A model generated the notes under the pieces. It ran no database searches. It was not told the DNA's origin and saw only the letters and a list, made by a program, of their open reading frames with translations. The position numbers and the translations under genes were made by a program. Shown here in pieces: positions 1 through 9,900 of a DNA stretch of 64,000 nt. Positions within the stretch are counted from its first letter, which is position 1. Every line of letters starts with the position of its first letter. The stretch lies in NCBI GenBank assembly GCA_004295245.1, contig REAR01000058.1:1-64000 (forward strand), read 5' to 3'. The stretch comes from Sphingobacteriales bacterium. Lineage in GTDB: Bacteria; Bacteroidota; Bacteroidia; Chitinophagales; Chitinophagaceae.

Positions 1-179
1 GGGTAATTTCCAGCCAAAATTAATGGCGCCGGATCGGTGTCCGACGCCATATCACAAACCAATATTTCGAAATTAGTGTAATGAAGCTTTTTAGTAGATT
101 CCAGAAACTCGCAGGTTACTTTTTCCTGATTATAGTTCAATGTAATAATTGAAACAAACGGTTCAGCACCGGGCAACAT
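1..179 (-). CDS. Family 2 glycosyltransferase, N-terminal fragment (cut by window edge)
   Basis: About 59 residues are visible, starting at the ATG at 179-177 on the minus strand; the rest lies beyond base 1. The start reads MLPGAEPFVSIITLNYNQ, the first beta strand and loop of a GT-A fold glycosyltransferase (the SIITLNYN block binds the nucleotide sugar in family 2). A second strand (EILVCDMASD) follows, as expected. It lies 43 bases after the sugar transferase stop in the same direction, so it is probably co-transcribed and would add a sugar to the lipid-linked repeat unit. The acceptor and sugar cannot be told from this fragment. Confidence 0.75.
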   Translation of the reverse strand, partial: MLPGAEPFVSIITLNYNQEKVTCEFLESTKKLHYTNFEILVCDMASDTDPAPLILAGNY

Positions 180-222
180 AATACTTTACTTTGGTACGGT
201 ATAAAGATAACAGGAAATAAAC

Positions 223-1380
223 TTATACGTTTGACTTTTGAATAAGGGCTGAAGGTGTGTTTGCCATAATCCACAAATCGTAAGTAAAGCTGTTTTTATT
301 GGCGTAAGTAATATCTAAAGCAATACGCTCTTCAACAGACATATCATCCTGGCCACGTTTTTTAATTTGCCACAACCCGGTAATACCAGCTGGTGCCATA
401 AAACGTTTTGCCCATTCGTCTGTAGTTAAAGTCTCTGCTTCATATAATGGTAAAGGGCGGTTGCCTACTAAAGACATATCACCACGCAATACATTAATCA
501 ATTGTGGCAATTCATCCAAACTGCTGTTTCTTAAAAAAGCACCAACCTTGGTTATACGAGGGTCGTTTGTTACTTTAAAGAAAACAGGCCCTTGATTTTC
601 TGTAGCGTTGTATTGGTTAAGATGTGATAATTGCTCTACTTTTTTATCCGCATCAACTTCCATAGTTCTAAACTTTAAGAAGTTAAACACTTTATAGCCG
701 CGTCCCGCTCTTTTAGAGATATAAAAAATGGGGCCTTTTGATTCTAACTTAACAGCAAGGGCAATTAGCAGAAATACAGGGCTTGCTACAGCTAAGGCTG
801 TACCAGAAATAAGAATATCCAATGTTCTTTTAGCATAACATTTGGCAAAGCCTAAGCTTTTTTGAGAGGCATGTATGTTTTTCTGAAGATCTCTGTGATT
901 TATTTGATCCTTAATACGACTGTAGAAGTTAACTTTTGCAATCAGCTTTTCATCACATTGGGTAAGCGTTATAATTTCATCTATATAAGGCAGATTTCTA
1001 TATTCTGCAATTTCTTTTTCAGAAAGAGCAGTAGCTTCTACAAACAATGGTATTCTGGCTAAAGTCTGTGTAGAGGCAAGATAATTGCTAACAGTCTTCA
1101 ACTCCTCTTTGCCTAAGGTTGCATCAAAAATAAATACGCCTTTATAGTTTGATTTTTTTTCAATAATTCTGGAGAAAATTGAGATGGCTTTTACGGCAGA
1201 TTCAGCAGCATAGCCCCCTTCAAAAATCTCAACCATTAAATCAATATGATGCGTGTTTTTTCCAATGTAAAAGAATTCCGGGTTCTCTTCTGCTAATACA
1301 TTAGCCTGAAAAGAATTTACAGAGAAGTGCTTATATGTTTTTACCGCTTGTTTGTTGTCTGGTAAATATGCAAGTTCCAT
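223..1380 (-). CDS. Undecaprenyl-phosphate sugar phosphotransferase with receiver-like N-terminus
   Basis: 385 residues. The C-terminal half (about 180-385) is a bacterial sugar transferase of the WcaJ/PglC type, which moves a sugar-1-phosphate onto undecaprenyl phosphate to start a polysaccharide repeat unit. Seen: one hydrophobic segment at about 187-210, the FLKFRTM block at 234-240, an Asp-Glu pair at 289-290 in SSLDELPQL, and SLVGNRPLP at 303-311. Unusually, residues about 1-160 are not the four-helix membrane domain of WcaJ. They are soluble and look like a degenerate response-regulator receiver: strand GVFIFDATL with Asp86, then IPLFVEATALS, then a YIDEIITL strand. It lies 56 bases after a separate response-regulator gene, so control by a receiver module is plausible (inference). 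The transferase call is firm; the receiver reading is tentative. Confidence 0.9.
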   Translation of the reverse strand: MELAYLPDNKQAVKTYKHFSVNSFQANVLAEENPEFFYIGKNTHHIDLMVEIFEGGYAAESAVKAISIFSRIIEKKSNYKGVFIFDATLGKEELKTVSNYLASTQTLARIPLFVEATALSEKEIAEYRNLPYIDEIITLTQCDEKLIAKVNFYSRIKDQINHRDLQKNIHASQKSLGFAKCYAKRTLDILISGTALAVASPVFLLIALAVKLESKGPIFYISKRAGRGYKVFNFLKFRTMEVDADKKVEQLSHLNQYNATENQGPVFFKVTNDPRITKVGAFLRNSSLDELPQLINVLRGDMSLVGNRPLPLYEAETLTTDEWAKRFMAPAGITGLWQIKKRGQDDMSVEERIALDITYANKNSFTYDLWIMANTPSALIQKSNV

Positions 1381-1436
1381 ACGGGGGTAAGATTTAGGTT
1401 TAGGGTGTTATTTCTAATAATAGGGTTCGATTAAAA

Positions 1437-1841
1437 CTAAACTGCTTTTAAAACAGTTTCTTTTTTGGTGTTTTCATTACTGGTCAACCGGGTTACTGCT
1501 TTTTCAAGTTCTACCGGATTAAATGGCTGCTGGAAACAATCCTTTATGCCAAGTTCTTTACATTTTTCTATTGTTTCTTTTCTATCTAAAGAAGATAAAA
1601 CAATTATTGGGATGTGACCGTATAGGCCACTGGTTGATAAATGTTCTATTAGTTCCCAGTTTTCAGTATCAGGCAGTTGAGAATCAACAATAATAACATC
1701 AGGCAGATTTCTCTTGGAGAGCCAATATAAGGCTGAACTTCCATCAGCAGCAGTAATCACCTGGTGTTTTTGTCCTAAAACTGTTTGCAACAAAAACCGG
1801 ATAGCCTTGCTTTCGTCAATTGCTAAAATTGTTTTTTTCAT
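1437..1841 (-). CDS. Single-domain response regulator (receiver only)
   Basis: 134 residues, a stand-alone CheY-like receiver with no output domain. Seen: acidic pair Asp9/Glu10 (ILAIDES), phospho-acceptor Asp53 at the end of VIIVDS, Ser83/Ser84 after IIVL, and a C-terminal QQPF. In ordinary receivers the last motif is KPF, with an invariant lysine that contacts the phosphoryl group; here it is Gln105. Signalling may therefore be altered or independent of phosphorylation (inference). It is the first gene of a minus-strand group with the sugar transferase and the GT2 fragment. It most likely modulates polysaccharide synthesis through a protein partner, possibly the receiver-like domain of the next gene. 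Confidence 0.88.
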   Translation of the reverse strand: MKKTILAIDESKAIRFLLQTVLGQKHQVITAADGSSALYWLSKRNLPDVIIVDSQLPDTENWELIEHLSTSGLYGHIPIIVLSSLDRKETIEKCKELGIKDCFQQPFNPVELEKAVTRLTSNENTKKETVLKAV

Positions 1842-2211
1842 GAGTCGATTGATTAATTAAGTTTAAAAAACTCAATCTTTCTATAGGCGGTGCAATTGGA
1901 TAGGGACGGTACTATAGGGTATTCGGATGAAAAAAACCTTGCGGTTGTGGCTTTCAAGAAAACTGTGGATTAAAATCGAAGTGGTAAGTAATCGTTACAA
2001 CTAAGAGTGAAGTGGTATTCGAAGGATGTTTGGGGTTCGTGGGGCAAACAACTTCAGACTTTTAGGGGTTTACCCAGATTGTCTTGTAACTGATGCTCCG
2101 TAAAAGTAGTAACAAAATTCAGAAATGCAAATCCGGCACTATCAATTTTTTGTTCTTGGGCAAAAGTAAGCCATTCATTCAACCTTTGTTATACCCATAT
2201 TGTGGTATTTT
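1842..2211. other. 370-base gap with no recognised gene
   Basis: This gap lies between the response-regulator start and the end of the membrane GT2, both on the minus strand, so it should hold the response-regulator promoter. I found no TAnnTTTG box facing that gene, no strong hairpin and no copy of the dispersed repeats. Short open frames here have no recognisable protein features. Confidence 0.5.
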
Positions 2212-3399
2212 TCAGGCTATTTTTTGGCGGACAGCTTTTTCCCAAAGCACCGTTTGTTTACCTTGTAAGTATCTTTTAAAGCCCAAAAACACAGATACAT
2301 TCATAAAAAGGAAATAATACGGCACATACAGAGACTTCAGTTTTAGGTTCTTGGTTGCAAGTAACCAACCAGTTATGCCCAAAATGTAAAAAATAAGCTG
2401 TAAAAAAAAGGTAACCTTGTAAAAAAAGGCTCCCCCTAGTAAAACAAGTGCAAGATTAAGCGGTAGTAATAGTAATAAAGCCAGAGGGCTCAATGTCCAA
2501 CGTAAAACTCTGTGAGATATGTACTGAAAAGAAAGTAGCCCATATTTAGGCAGGTTTAAAAGATTTTTTAATATTAAAATGGCCTGAAACCCTCCGGCAC
2601 AAATTCTTACTTTTCTTTTTTGCTCGTCCTGAATGGAGGCAGATGCTGTTTCTGTGGCAAAAGCACCTGGTGCATATTTTACCACATACCCCCGAAGGCA
2701 TACTTTTAAAGACATTACAAAGTCTTCAATTATTATACCCGGTTCAATGGGCTCATATAATTCTTTACGTATAGAAATTAACTCTCCGGCAGCCCCAACT
2801 ACAGAGTACAAAATAGAATCTTGTTTCTTTAAAAAAGATTCATACTTCCAGTAAAGACCTTCCCCTGCACCGGCAGCCCCATCGGCCGTTTTTTCAAATA
2901 TTTTTTTCTCTCCGGCAACCGCACCAACCTTAGGGTCAATATATTCTTTTACAATTTCTTTGATACAAGCCTTATTAAGGTGTGTATTTGCATCACAAAA
3001 AATTAATATAGGCTCTTTTATAAAATCAATGCTTCTGTTAATGGCCGCTGCTTTGCCTTTGCGGTCTGGGCTATGCAACAAAACTACCTGTGGGTATTTA
3101 CTAACTATTGCCGGCGTGTTATCAGAAGATCCGTCCGTAACAAAGTAGATTTTTAATTTTTCAGCGGGATAGTCTAACGACAATGAATTTTTTATTTTTT
3201 CTTCGATATAATCCTGTTCGTTATAGGCTGCTATTATTAATGCCACTTCTGGCTCAAAATCTTTATTATAAGTGGTTGGTTTATAAATTTTCAATCGGGC
3301 TCTTATCTTATTTAGTGCCCAAATAAGCAAACCATATCCCATATAGGTGTACACAACAATTGCCGCGCAGGCCCAAAAAAGTAGTTGTAAAAAAATCAT
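2212..3399 (-). CDS. Membrane-bound family 2 glycosyltransferase (IcaA/hyaluronan-synthase-like layout)
   Basis: 395 residues. An N-terminal membrane helix (about 3-27) is followed by a GT-A catalytic domain and at least two to three C-terminal helices (about 300-375). Catalytic landmarks: ALIIAAYNE at 53-61, VTDGSSDN at 87-94, an FCDAN motif at 134-138 in the DxD position, the ED pair at 225-226 in IIIEDFVM, and a QDEQKRKVR block at about 257-265 resembling the QxxRW product-binding motif of processive synthases, with Lys/Val where RW is usual. It probably elongates or modifies a polysaccharide at the inner membrane. The layout resembles poly-N-acetylglucosamine synthase, but the sugar is not predictable. 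It stands apart from the other minus-strand genes (370-base gap). Confidence 0.85.
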   Translation of the reverse strand: MIFLQLLFWACAAIVVYTYMGYGLLIWALNKIRARLKIYKPTTYNKDFEPEVALIIAAYNEQDYIEEKIKNSLSLDYPAEKLKIYFVTDGSSDNTPAIVSKYPQVVLLHSPDRKGKAAAINRSIDFIKEPILIFCDANTHLNKACIKEIVKEYIDPKVGAVAGEKKIFEKTADGAAGAGEGLYWKYESFLKKQDSILYSVVGAAGELISIRKELYEPIEPGIIIEDFVMSLKVCLRGYVVKYAPGAFATETASASIQDEQKRKVRICAGGFQAILILKNLLNLPKYGLLSFQYISHRVLRWTLSPLALLLLLPLNLALVLLGGAFFYKVTFFLQLIFYILGITGWLLATKNLKLKSLYVPYYFLFMNVSVFLGFKRYLQGKQTVLWEKAVRQKIA

Positions 3400-3949
3400 G
3401 CCGGTTTTTTTGAAAACTATTAAACGTAAAAGTATAATAATTAGTGTTTTGTAGCTTTAAATATCAATGGGTAAAAATGCTGCCCCAAGTATAGCAGCAC
3501 AAGTGTGCGACGCAACAGCTGCTGCTAAGCAATTTAATGCCGGGAAAATATTTTTTTACAAGCATTGGTTAAAAGCCAAGCTTTTGTTGCGTCGCACACT
3601 TGTACTGCAACAAAAAAGCAACAATTTTTTAAAATAATTACTGTTATTAATCAACAGTATAGCATTAACATTACAAAACAGTGTAAAGTATTTGCCGTTT
3701 TATTTAGAATTCTCAATTTAATTATTAATTTTGACCCACCTCAAATACCCTTTTAGGTCACACATTCAATTATCCGTTAGAAAACTACGTGCTTTTATAC
3801 CTCTATTATTCTGAGAGAAGCCTCCGGTAAACACCTCCAATATACCCATCCAATTAAGTTTCACTTAATATCCTTAAAACCTGTATCAGCAATTTTGTTT
3901 GATGCGGACTAAGTTTTTATTGACTAAACGATATATATATAAACTTTTT
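3400..3949. other. 550-base intergenic region with an inverted repeat pair
   Basis: This region separates the divergent membrane GT2 and the giant T9SS protein, so it should hold both promoters. It contains family A half-units at 3499-3516 (minus) and 3586-3603 (plus). From about 3610 to 3949 it is AT-rich with no recognised gene, and I found no exact TAnnTTTG box for either gene. A 63-codon frame at 3565-3756 begins next to the repeat and is not convincing. Confidence 0.5.
3499..3603. repeat. Family A dispersed repeat, divergent pair
   Basis: The two 18-base cores are exact reverse complements: ACAAGTGTGCGACGCAAC at 3499-3516 and its complement at 3586-3603, 69 bases apart. Flanking bases extend the match (GCAGC/GTACTGC). 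In contrast to the other pairs, the CACTTGT ends point outwards, so this looks like two half-units placed head to head. It lies in the divergent promoter region upstream of the giant T9SS gene. Confidence 0.85.
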
Positions 3950-6900
3950 ATGAAAAAAGTCTTACTCCTTACCACAATTGGAACACTACTTTTATTGAGC
4001 GTTACCCATGCACAAAATGTTATGGATCCATTGGATCCTGTGTACACTTACAATTCTTCGGATCCCGTAGGCAGCAATACCAACCCTACAGGTGCGGCGA
4101 ATTATGAAATTAAGAAATGGATAAGAACCAATACCCCTAACAGGGTAACCTGGAACACCACCAACTTTAAATGTTATTTATTTGGGGGTACTGCAACCAC
4201 CAGTGCGGTGGCTTTTCGTATACGTTTCCCTAACAATTATAATCCCAATAATGCCACTAAATACCCGGTAATGGTTTTTTTCCATGGAGGTGGTGAGGCA
4301 AAGCCAATTACAGAAAATCAAGACAATTTGTATTGGGGTGCACAAAAGTTTGAGCAAAGAATTAATGAAGGCCAGTGGAATGGCTTTTTGATATTTCCAC
4401 AATCAACCCGCTCTGGTTGGGATGATACCCATTTCTTTGCTTTAAACCATGTAATTGATACTTTGGCAAAATATAACAATGCAGATGTTGATAAAGTAGT
4501 GTCTATGGGCTTATCAATTGGAGGATTAGGCGCTATAGAATATGCCAGATACCATCCTACAAGAGTTGCAACATTGGCGCCCAGTTCTCCTGCGCTTTTA
4601 ACAAGTACTGTGCCTGATATGCCAGAGTTTCTTCATATTCCTACTTTCATGGGATATGGCGGTAAGGATACAAATCCCAGACCAGCCGATGTGGAAGTTT
4701 ATATTAATAATTTCAGAAACATTGGAGGGGATTTAGATACTGCGTACTTTCCTTTGTTGGGTCACGTATGCTGGAATGAGCATTGGGATGATAAATATTC
4801 TAATGGGCAATATATATTATTTGATTACTTAAATAAAATGCACAAAGCCCAGCCATTAGTATTTAATAATAAAAATAAGTTCTGTATTGACTCTGCAGTT
4901 ACAGCAAAGCTTGGTTTAACAGCTGGTTTTGCCGCTTATGAATGGCAAAGGCAGGATACTATAGTTGCAGTTACAGCAAAGCTAGGTTTAACGGCTGGTT
5001 TTGCCGCTTATGAATGGCAAAGGCAAGATACTATAGTTGGAGCACCATGGGTAACTATTGCCGGGGCTACAGGTAACGAATATTCTCCTACCCAATTCGG
5101 TTATTATAAAGTAAGATTTAAGCGTTCATTAGCAGGTAATTGGTCTCCTGATATATCAATTACCCCGTACAATAGTAAGGTATTACCAACATTAGAAAGT
5201 AAAACACTAGTGCCATTAGAGTTGCCGAGTGGTTATTTATTGTATGAATGGAGAAGGAATAGTGATAATGCCATAGTTAGTACTTCCAGAACTTTTAATG
5301 CACCTACCGGAGAGTATAAGGCAATAGTAAAAGAAACAGGTGGCTGCGGTGCTATTTTCTCACCCAACTTCAAGGTGGTGAATGCAGTTGGTACACCTAA
5401 ACCTGATGCAGCTAAAAATCTTACAGCATATCCGTTATCTGGTACAACTGTTCAGTTAGAGTGGAATAACAGTGCTAGCCCTACATATAATGAAACTGGT
5501 TTTGAAATTTATCGTGCCACAGCTGCTGGCGGACCTTATAAGTTTGTGTATACAACTGGTGCAGATGTGTTAAGCTATCTAGACCAGGGATTATCTACCA
5601 ATACAAATTATTATTATACAATAAGGGCCGTTAATGAAACGGGAGCTGCTACGCAAAGCAATGAAGCTACCGTTAAAACAGTAGTTGATAATATTGCTCC
5701 TACAGCACCTTCTAATTTAAAAACAGTTTACACTACCCGCAATGCAGTTGAACTGGTATGGAACCGAGCAACTGATAATGTTGGTGTTGCAAAGTATGAT
5801 GTGTATGTGAATGGCACTAAAATGTATACTACCGAGGATTCAAATTTTGTAGTTAATAACCTTACTGCGCAACAGGTATATACATTTGCAGTAAAAGCAA
5901 GAGACCTTGCTACCAATGTATCTCCCTTCTCTAACCAGATAACAGCAGCTACTATTTATAATGGGTTGCGTTATTCTTATTATGAAGGCATTTGGTCTAC
6001 GTTGCCAGATTTTAATCAACTGACACCAGTGTTATTTGGTACTTCAGCTACTCCAGATATCAGTGTAAGGCCAGCAGGTGTAACTACCAATCACGCATTT
6101 TTGTGGAAAGGATTTATAAACATAACACAAACTGGCACCTATATTTTTTATACTAATTCAGCAGACGGTAGTAGAATGTATTTTAACAATGCAGAGTATT
6201 CATTTAGTACAACATCAACTGTAAGTAACGACGGTACAAAAACCAATGCTACAGAAGTTGCAAGTGCATCTGTTGTAATTGGTACTGCAGGTTGGTATCC
6301 AATAACAGTAACGTACTTTCAAAATAGCGGCACACAGGCTATGGAATTAAGATGGCAGCGTACCACCTCACCAACTTTAGCGAAACAGGCCGTTCCTGCA
6401 ACGCAATTTGCAGAAACACTTTCTTTAGGTACAGTTCCGGCTGCGCCTAGCTCATTAGTTGCAACAAGCGCTGGCTATAATAGCATTCAGTTAAATTGGA
6501 TTGATAATAGTGCGAATGAAACGGGTTTTGAATTGGTAAGAAGTACTGTCGAAAACGGAACTTTCACACCTGTAGCAAATGTAGGAGCAAACACCACTTC
6601 CTACTTAGATCAAACCAACCTGGATCCTAATACTAAATATTTTTATCAGGTAAGAGCGATTAATGCAGCTGGAGCATCAGCATTTGATTATTCATATACA
6701 CAGGCTAACTGGAAGTTGAATAACAATCTGAATGAAGATACAGATGTAACCCGTAACTTGACAGGCTCTGGTACTATTACTTATAACTCATCAGACAAAC
6801 AGGAAGGCTCGCATTCATTAATACTTAATGGATCAAATGCAACTGCGACAGTAAACAACAGTTCAGGTGGTGGCTTTCCTAGCACAGGCGGTTACACGCA

Positions 6901-9900
6901 ACGTACTATAGCTTTGTGGGTTAAAACAAGCACCACTACCAATAACCGTATGTTTTTTGATATTGGCGGTAATGATAATGGTATGGCATTGCGTTTAAGT
7001 GGAACTAACTTACAAGCTGCTATGGTTAGCTCTGTATCAGGTTCTGCTGTCAGAGTTACTTCTTCAAGTGTTAGTGTTGCTACTGGTAATGCCAACGGAT
7101 GGACTGTTGGTGGCTGGAATCATGTTGCTGTTGTCTACAACGTAAATAATTTTAAAATCTTTATTAATGGTGTAGAACGTGCATCTTCAAATATCAGCAT
7201 AACTTCAATGGGTACTTCTAGTAGCATCTCACAGTTCGGTCATATGGATGGCAGTAATGCTTTTAACGATAATACCTATAGTTTCTTTAATGGGCAAATG
7301 GATAATATCCATATTATAAATGGGGCATTATCTGCTGCTGAAATTGCTACTTTAAGTAACAATACATTTGCACAATCTACAGCAGTAACTGCTTCTTTAC
7401 CTCTTGCTCCTTCTGTGCCAACAGTATTAAATGCGCAGGTAATATCTAAAACGCAGATTAATGTCAGCTGGACAGATAATTCAGCCAATGAAACTGGTTT
7501 TGAAATATTCAGATCTACTAATGACAATAGCAATTTCCGCTTATGGGCAACAGTAGCGGCTGGTACCACCAGTTACCAGGATACTGGTTTGTTCGCAAAT
7601 GTAACTTACTATTATAAGGTTAGAAGTATCAACGCAGCTAACCAGTCTGCCTTTTCTAATGAGGCAAATGGTAAAACAAATAATACAAAGCCGGCTATTA
7701 ACAAAGTGTACGACTTTACTATGCGCTACGGCACATCTATAACTATTCCAATTACGGCAGCAGATCCTGATAATGATGACCTATTATTTACAAGAGCTGG
7801 TGTTCCTTCTTTTGGAACGTTTACTAATATCTCTAATGGGGTGGCTCAATTAGTCTTTAATCCTAAAGACTATCAACAAGGAACTTATAATATCCGCATT
7901 TTAGTAAATGACGGAAACAACGGAAAAGACACGATGCGTTTTGTATTAGTGGTAAATGAAAATAATCCTCCCGTTTTAAATTCAATTAACAATGCTGGTG
8001 TTGATGAAGGCGGTAATACCGTTGTAAATCTTTCAGCATCAGATCCTGAAAATAGTAATACCATCCGTTGGTTCTTTACCGGTTTACCAAGTTTTGCTGT
8101 GTTTAATAATAATGGTAACGGCACAGGTGCTATAACTATAACACCCGGCTTCGCTGCCGCTGGTACTTATCCGGTAACCGTTAAAATTGATGATGGATTT
8201 GGAGCAACTGCAACCAGAACTTTTAACATTACAGTGAATGAGAAGTCTCCTGCACAGAAATGGTTGGTAAACATCCGTTTTAATACAGATGGCCCTTCTC
8301 CATGGAACAATATGTCTACTGCAACACTTTCAAACCTTAAAAATTCAAATAATGTAACCACTGGTTTGTCTATTGCATCTGCTCCTGCTTACGTAATGAA
8401 CACAAAATGGTTTGATGGAACACAAACAGGGAATAATTCAGGCATTTACCCAGATGCAGTTTTAAGAGATCATTTGAACTTTGGTTCAGACCTTGGTTTT
8501 GATACATTGTATATGACCTTTAGCGGATTAAACCCTGCTAAATTGTATAACCTGAAGTTTTTGGCAAGTAACCAATACAGCAATGCAAATAACAGTACCA
8601 TTTTCAGAATTGGCGTTAAGAGAGATTCGGTGTACTCAAGATTGAATACGCAGAACCGTGCAAGTATCAGTGGTGTTGCGCCTTCACCCGCAGGCCAAAT
8701 TACCTTTCAGGCTTACAAAGGATACAACTCTAACGACTATATCTATTTAAATGCTTTTGAAATAGAAGAAGCATACGATGATGGAACTGCTCCGGCTAAG
8801 CCTTCTAATTTTACCGGTACTTATATTGCAGGCACAGGTGCACGTTTAAACTGGAACGATGTAGCCTACAATGAGACAGCTTACCAAGTTTTCCGTGCTA
8901 CCAATCAGGCCGGTCCTTACGCCCAACTGAACGTAGGTGCTACCAATCTGGATGCTACAAGCTATACAGATAATACAGTAACACCTTCTTCTACCTATTA
9001 CTATTTTATCAAGGCGGTAAACAGTTATGGATCTTCTGCCAACACAGATACCGTTAAGGTAGTAGCTGGCAATAATGCTCCTGTTATTACTGGTTTAGGT
9101 TTTTTATATGTAAGAACCACAGAAGCGGCTTCATCTAACTTTACAGTTTCTGATGATTTAGGTGACAACATTTCTGTAAGTACACTTAATATGCCCGGCT
9201 TCCTGAAATTAGAAAACATGGGTGGCGGCGCTTACAGAATTGTAACCAACCCTATAGCAACTGCTGATAATTTAGGTTGGTATACAATGACGGTTAAAGT
9301 TACAGATGATAAAGGCGGTATTACTACTCAAGAGATTTCGGTAGTGGTATCTGATATACAGGCTTCTAAAACTGTATTATTAAACTTTGGTAATAATGGT
9401 AAAACAACTCCCGCTCCTTGGAACAATTTCCTGGGTAACCCTTATGCCGGTAGAAATCAAAATGGCTTAAGTAAAGATGATGGCACTAATTCTGGCTTTG
9501 GAATTAACATAGTAAGCAGCAATATTAATGTGCCGTATTTTGATGATGGATTTATTACAGGCAATAGCAGTGGTATAGTGCCAGATTCTGTGTTGCAAAG
9601 CTATTTATATACATCAGAAATTACTGCTCAAACCTTTGAAATAACAGGTTTAGATAATAGTAAGTTATACAGCTTTGGTTTTATTTCTGCTGTAAACGAA
9701 GGTTCTTCATTTGCTGGCACATTTGCTGCAGGCGCAGCTTCTGTAACAGTGCAAGGGCGTTACAATGCCAATCAAATGGTTCGGTTAAACGGCATTGCAC
9801 CTACAGGTGGTAAAATCATTCTGTCAATGACTAAAGCAGCAGCTCCTTCTCGTTGGATTGCACTGAATGGTTTAATTGTTCAGGAATATACCGGAAGCGC

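Noticed and set aside
2093-2317. 74-codon plus-strand frame in the 1842-2211 gap
   Set aside because: It overlaps the end of the membrane GT2 gene antisense and shows no domain, signal or conserved motif.
3565-3756. 63-codon frame beginning beside the repeat
   Set aside because: Its N-terminal part is translated repeat (ASHTCTAT) and the rest is AT-rich low-complexity sequence with no recognisable domain.
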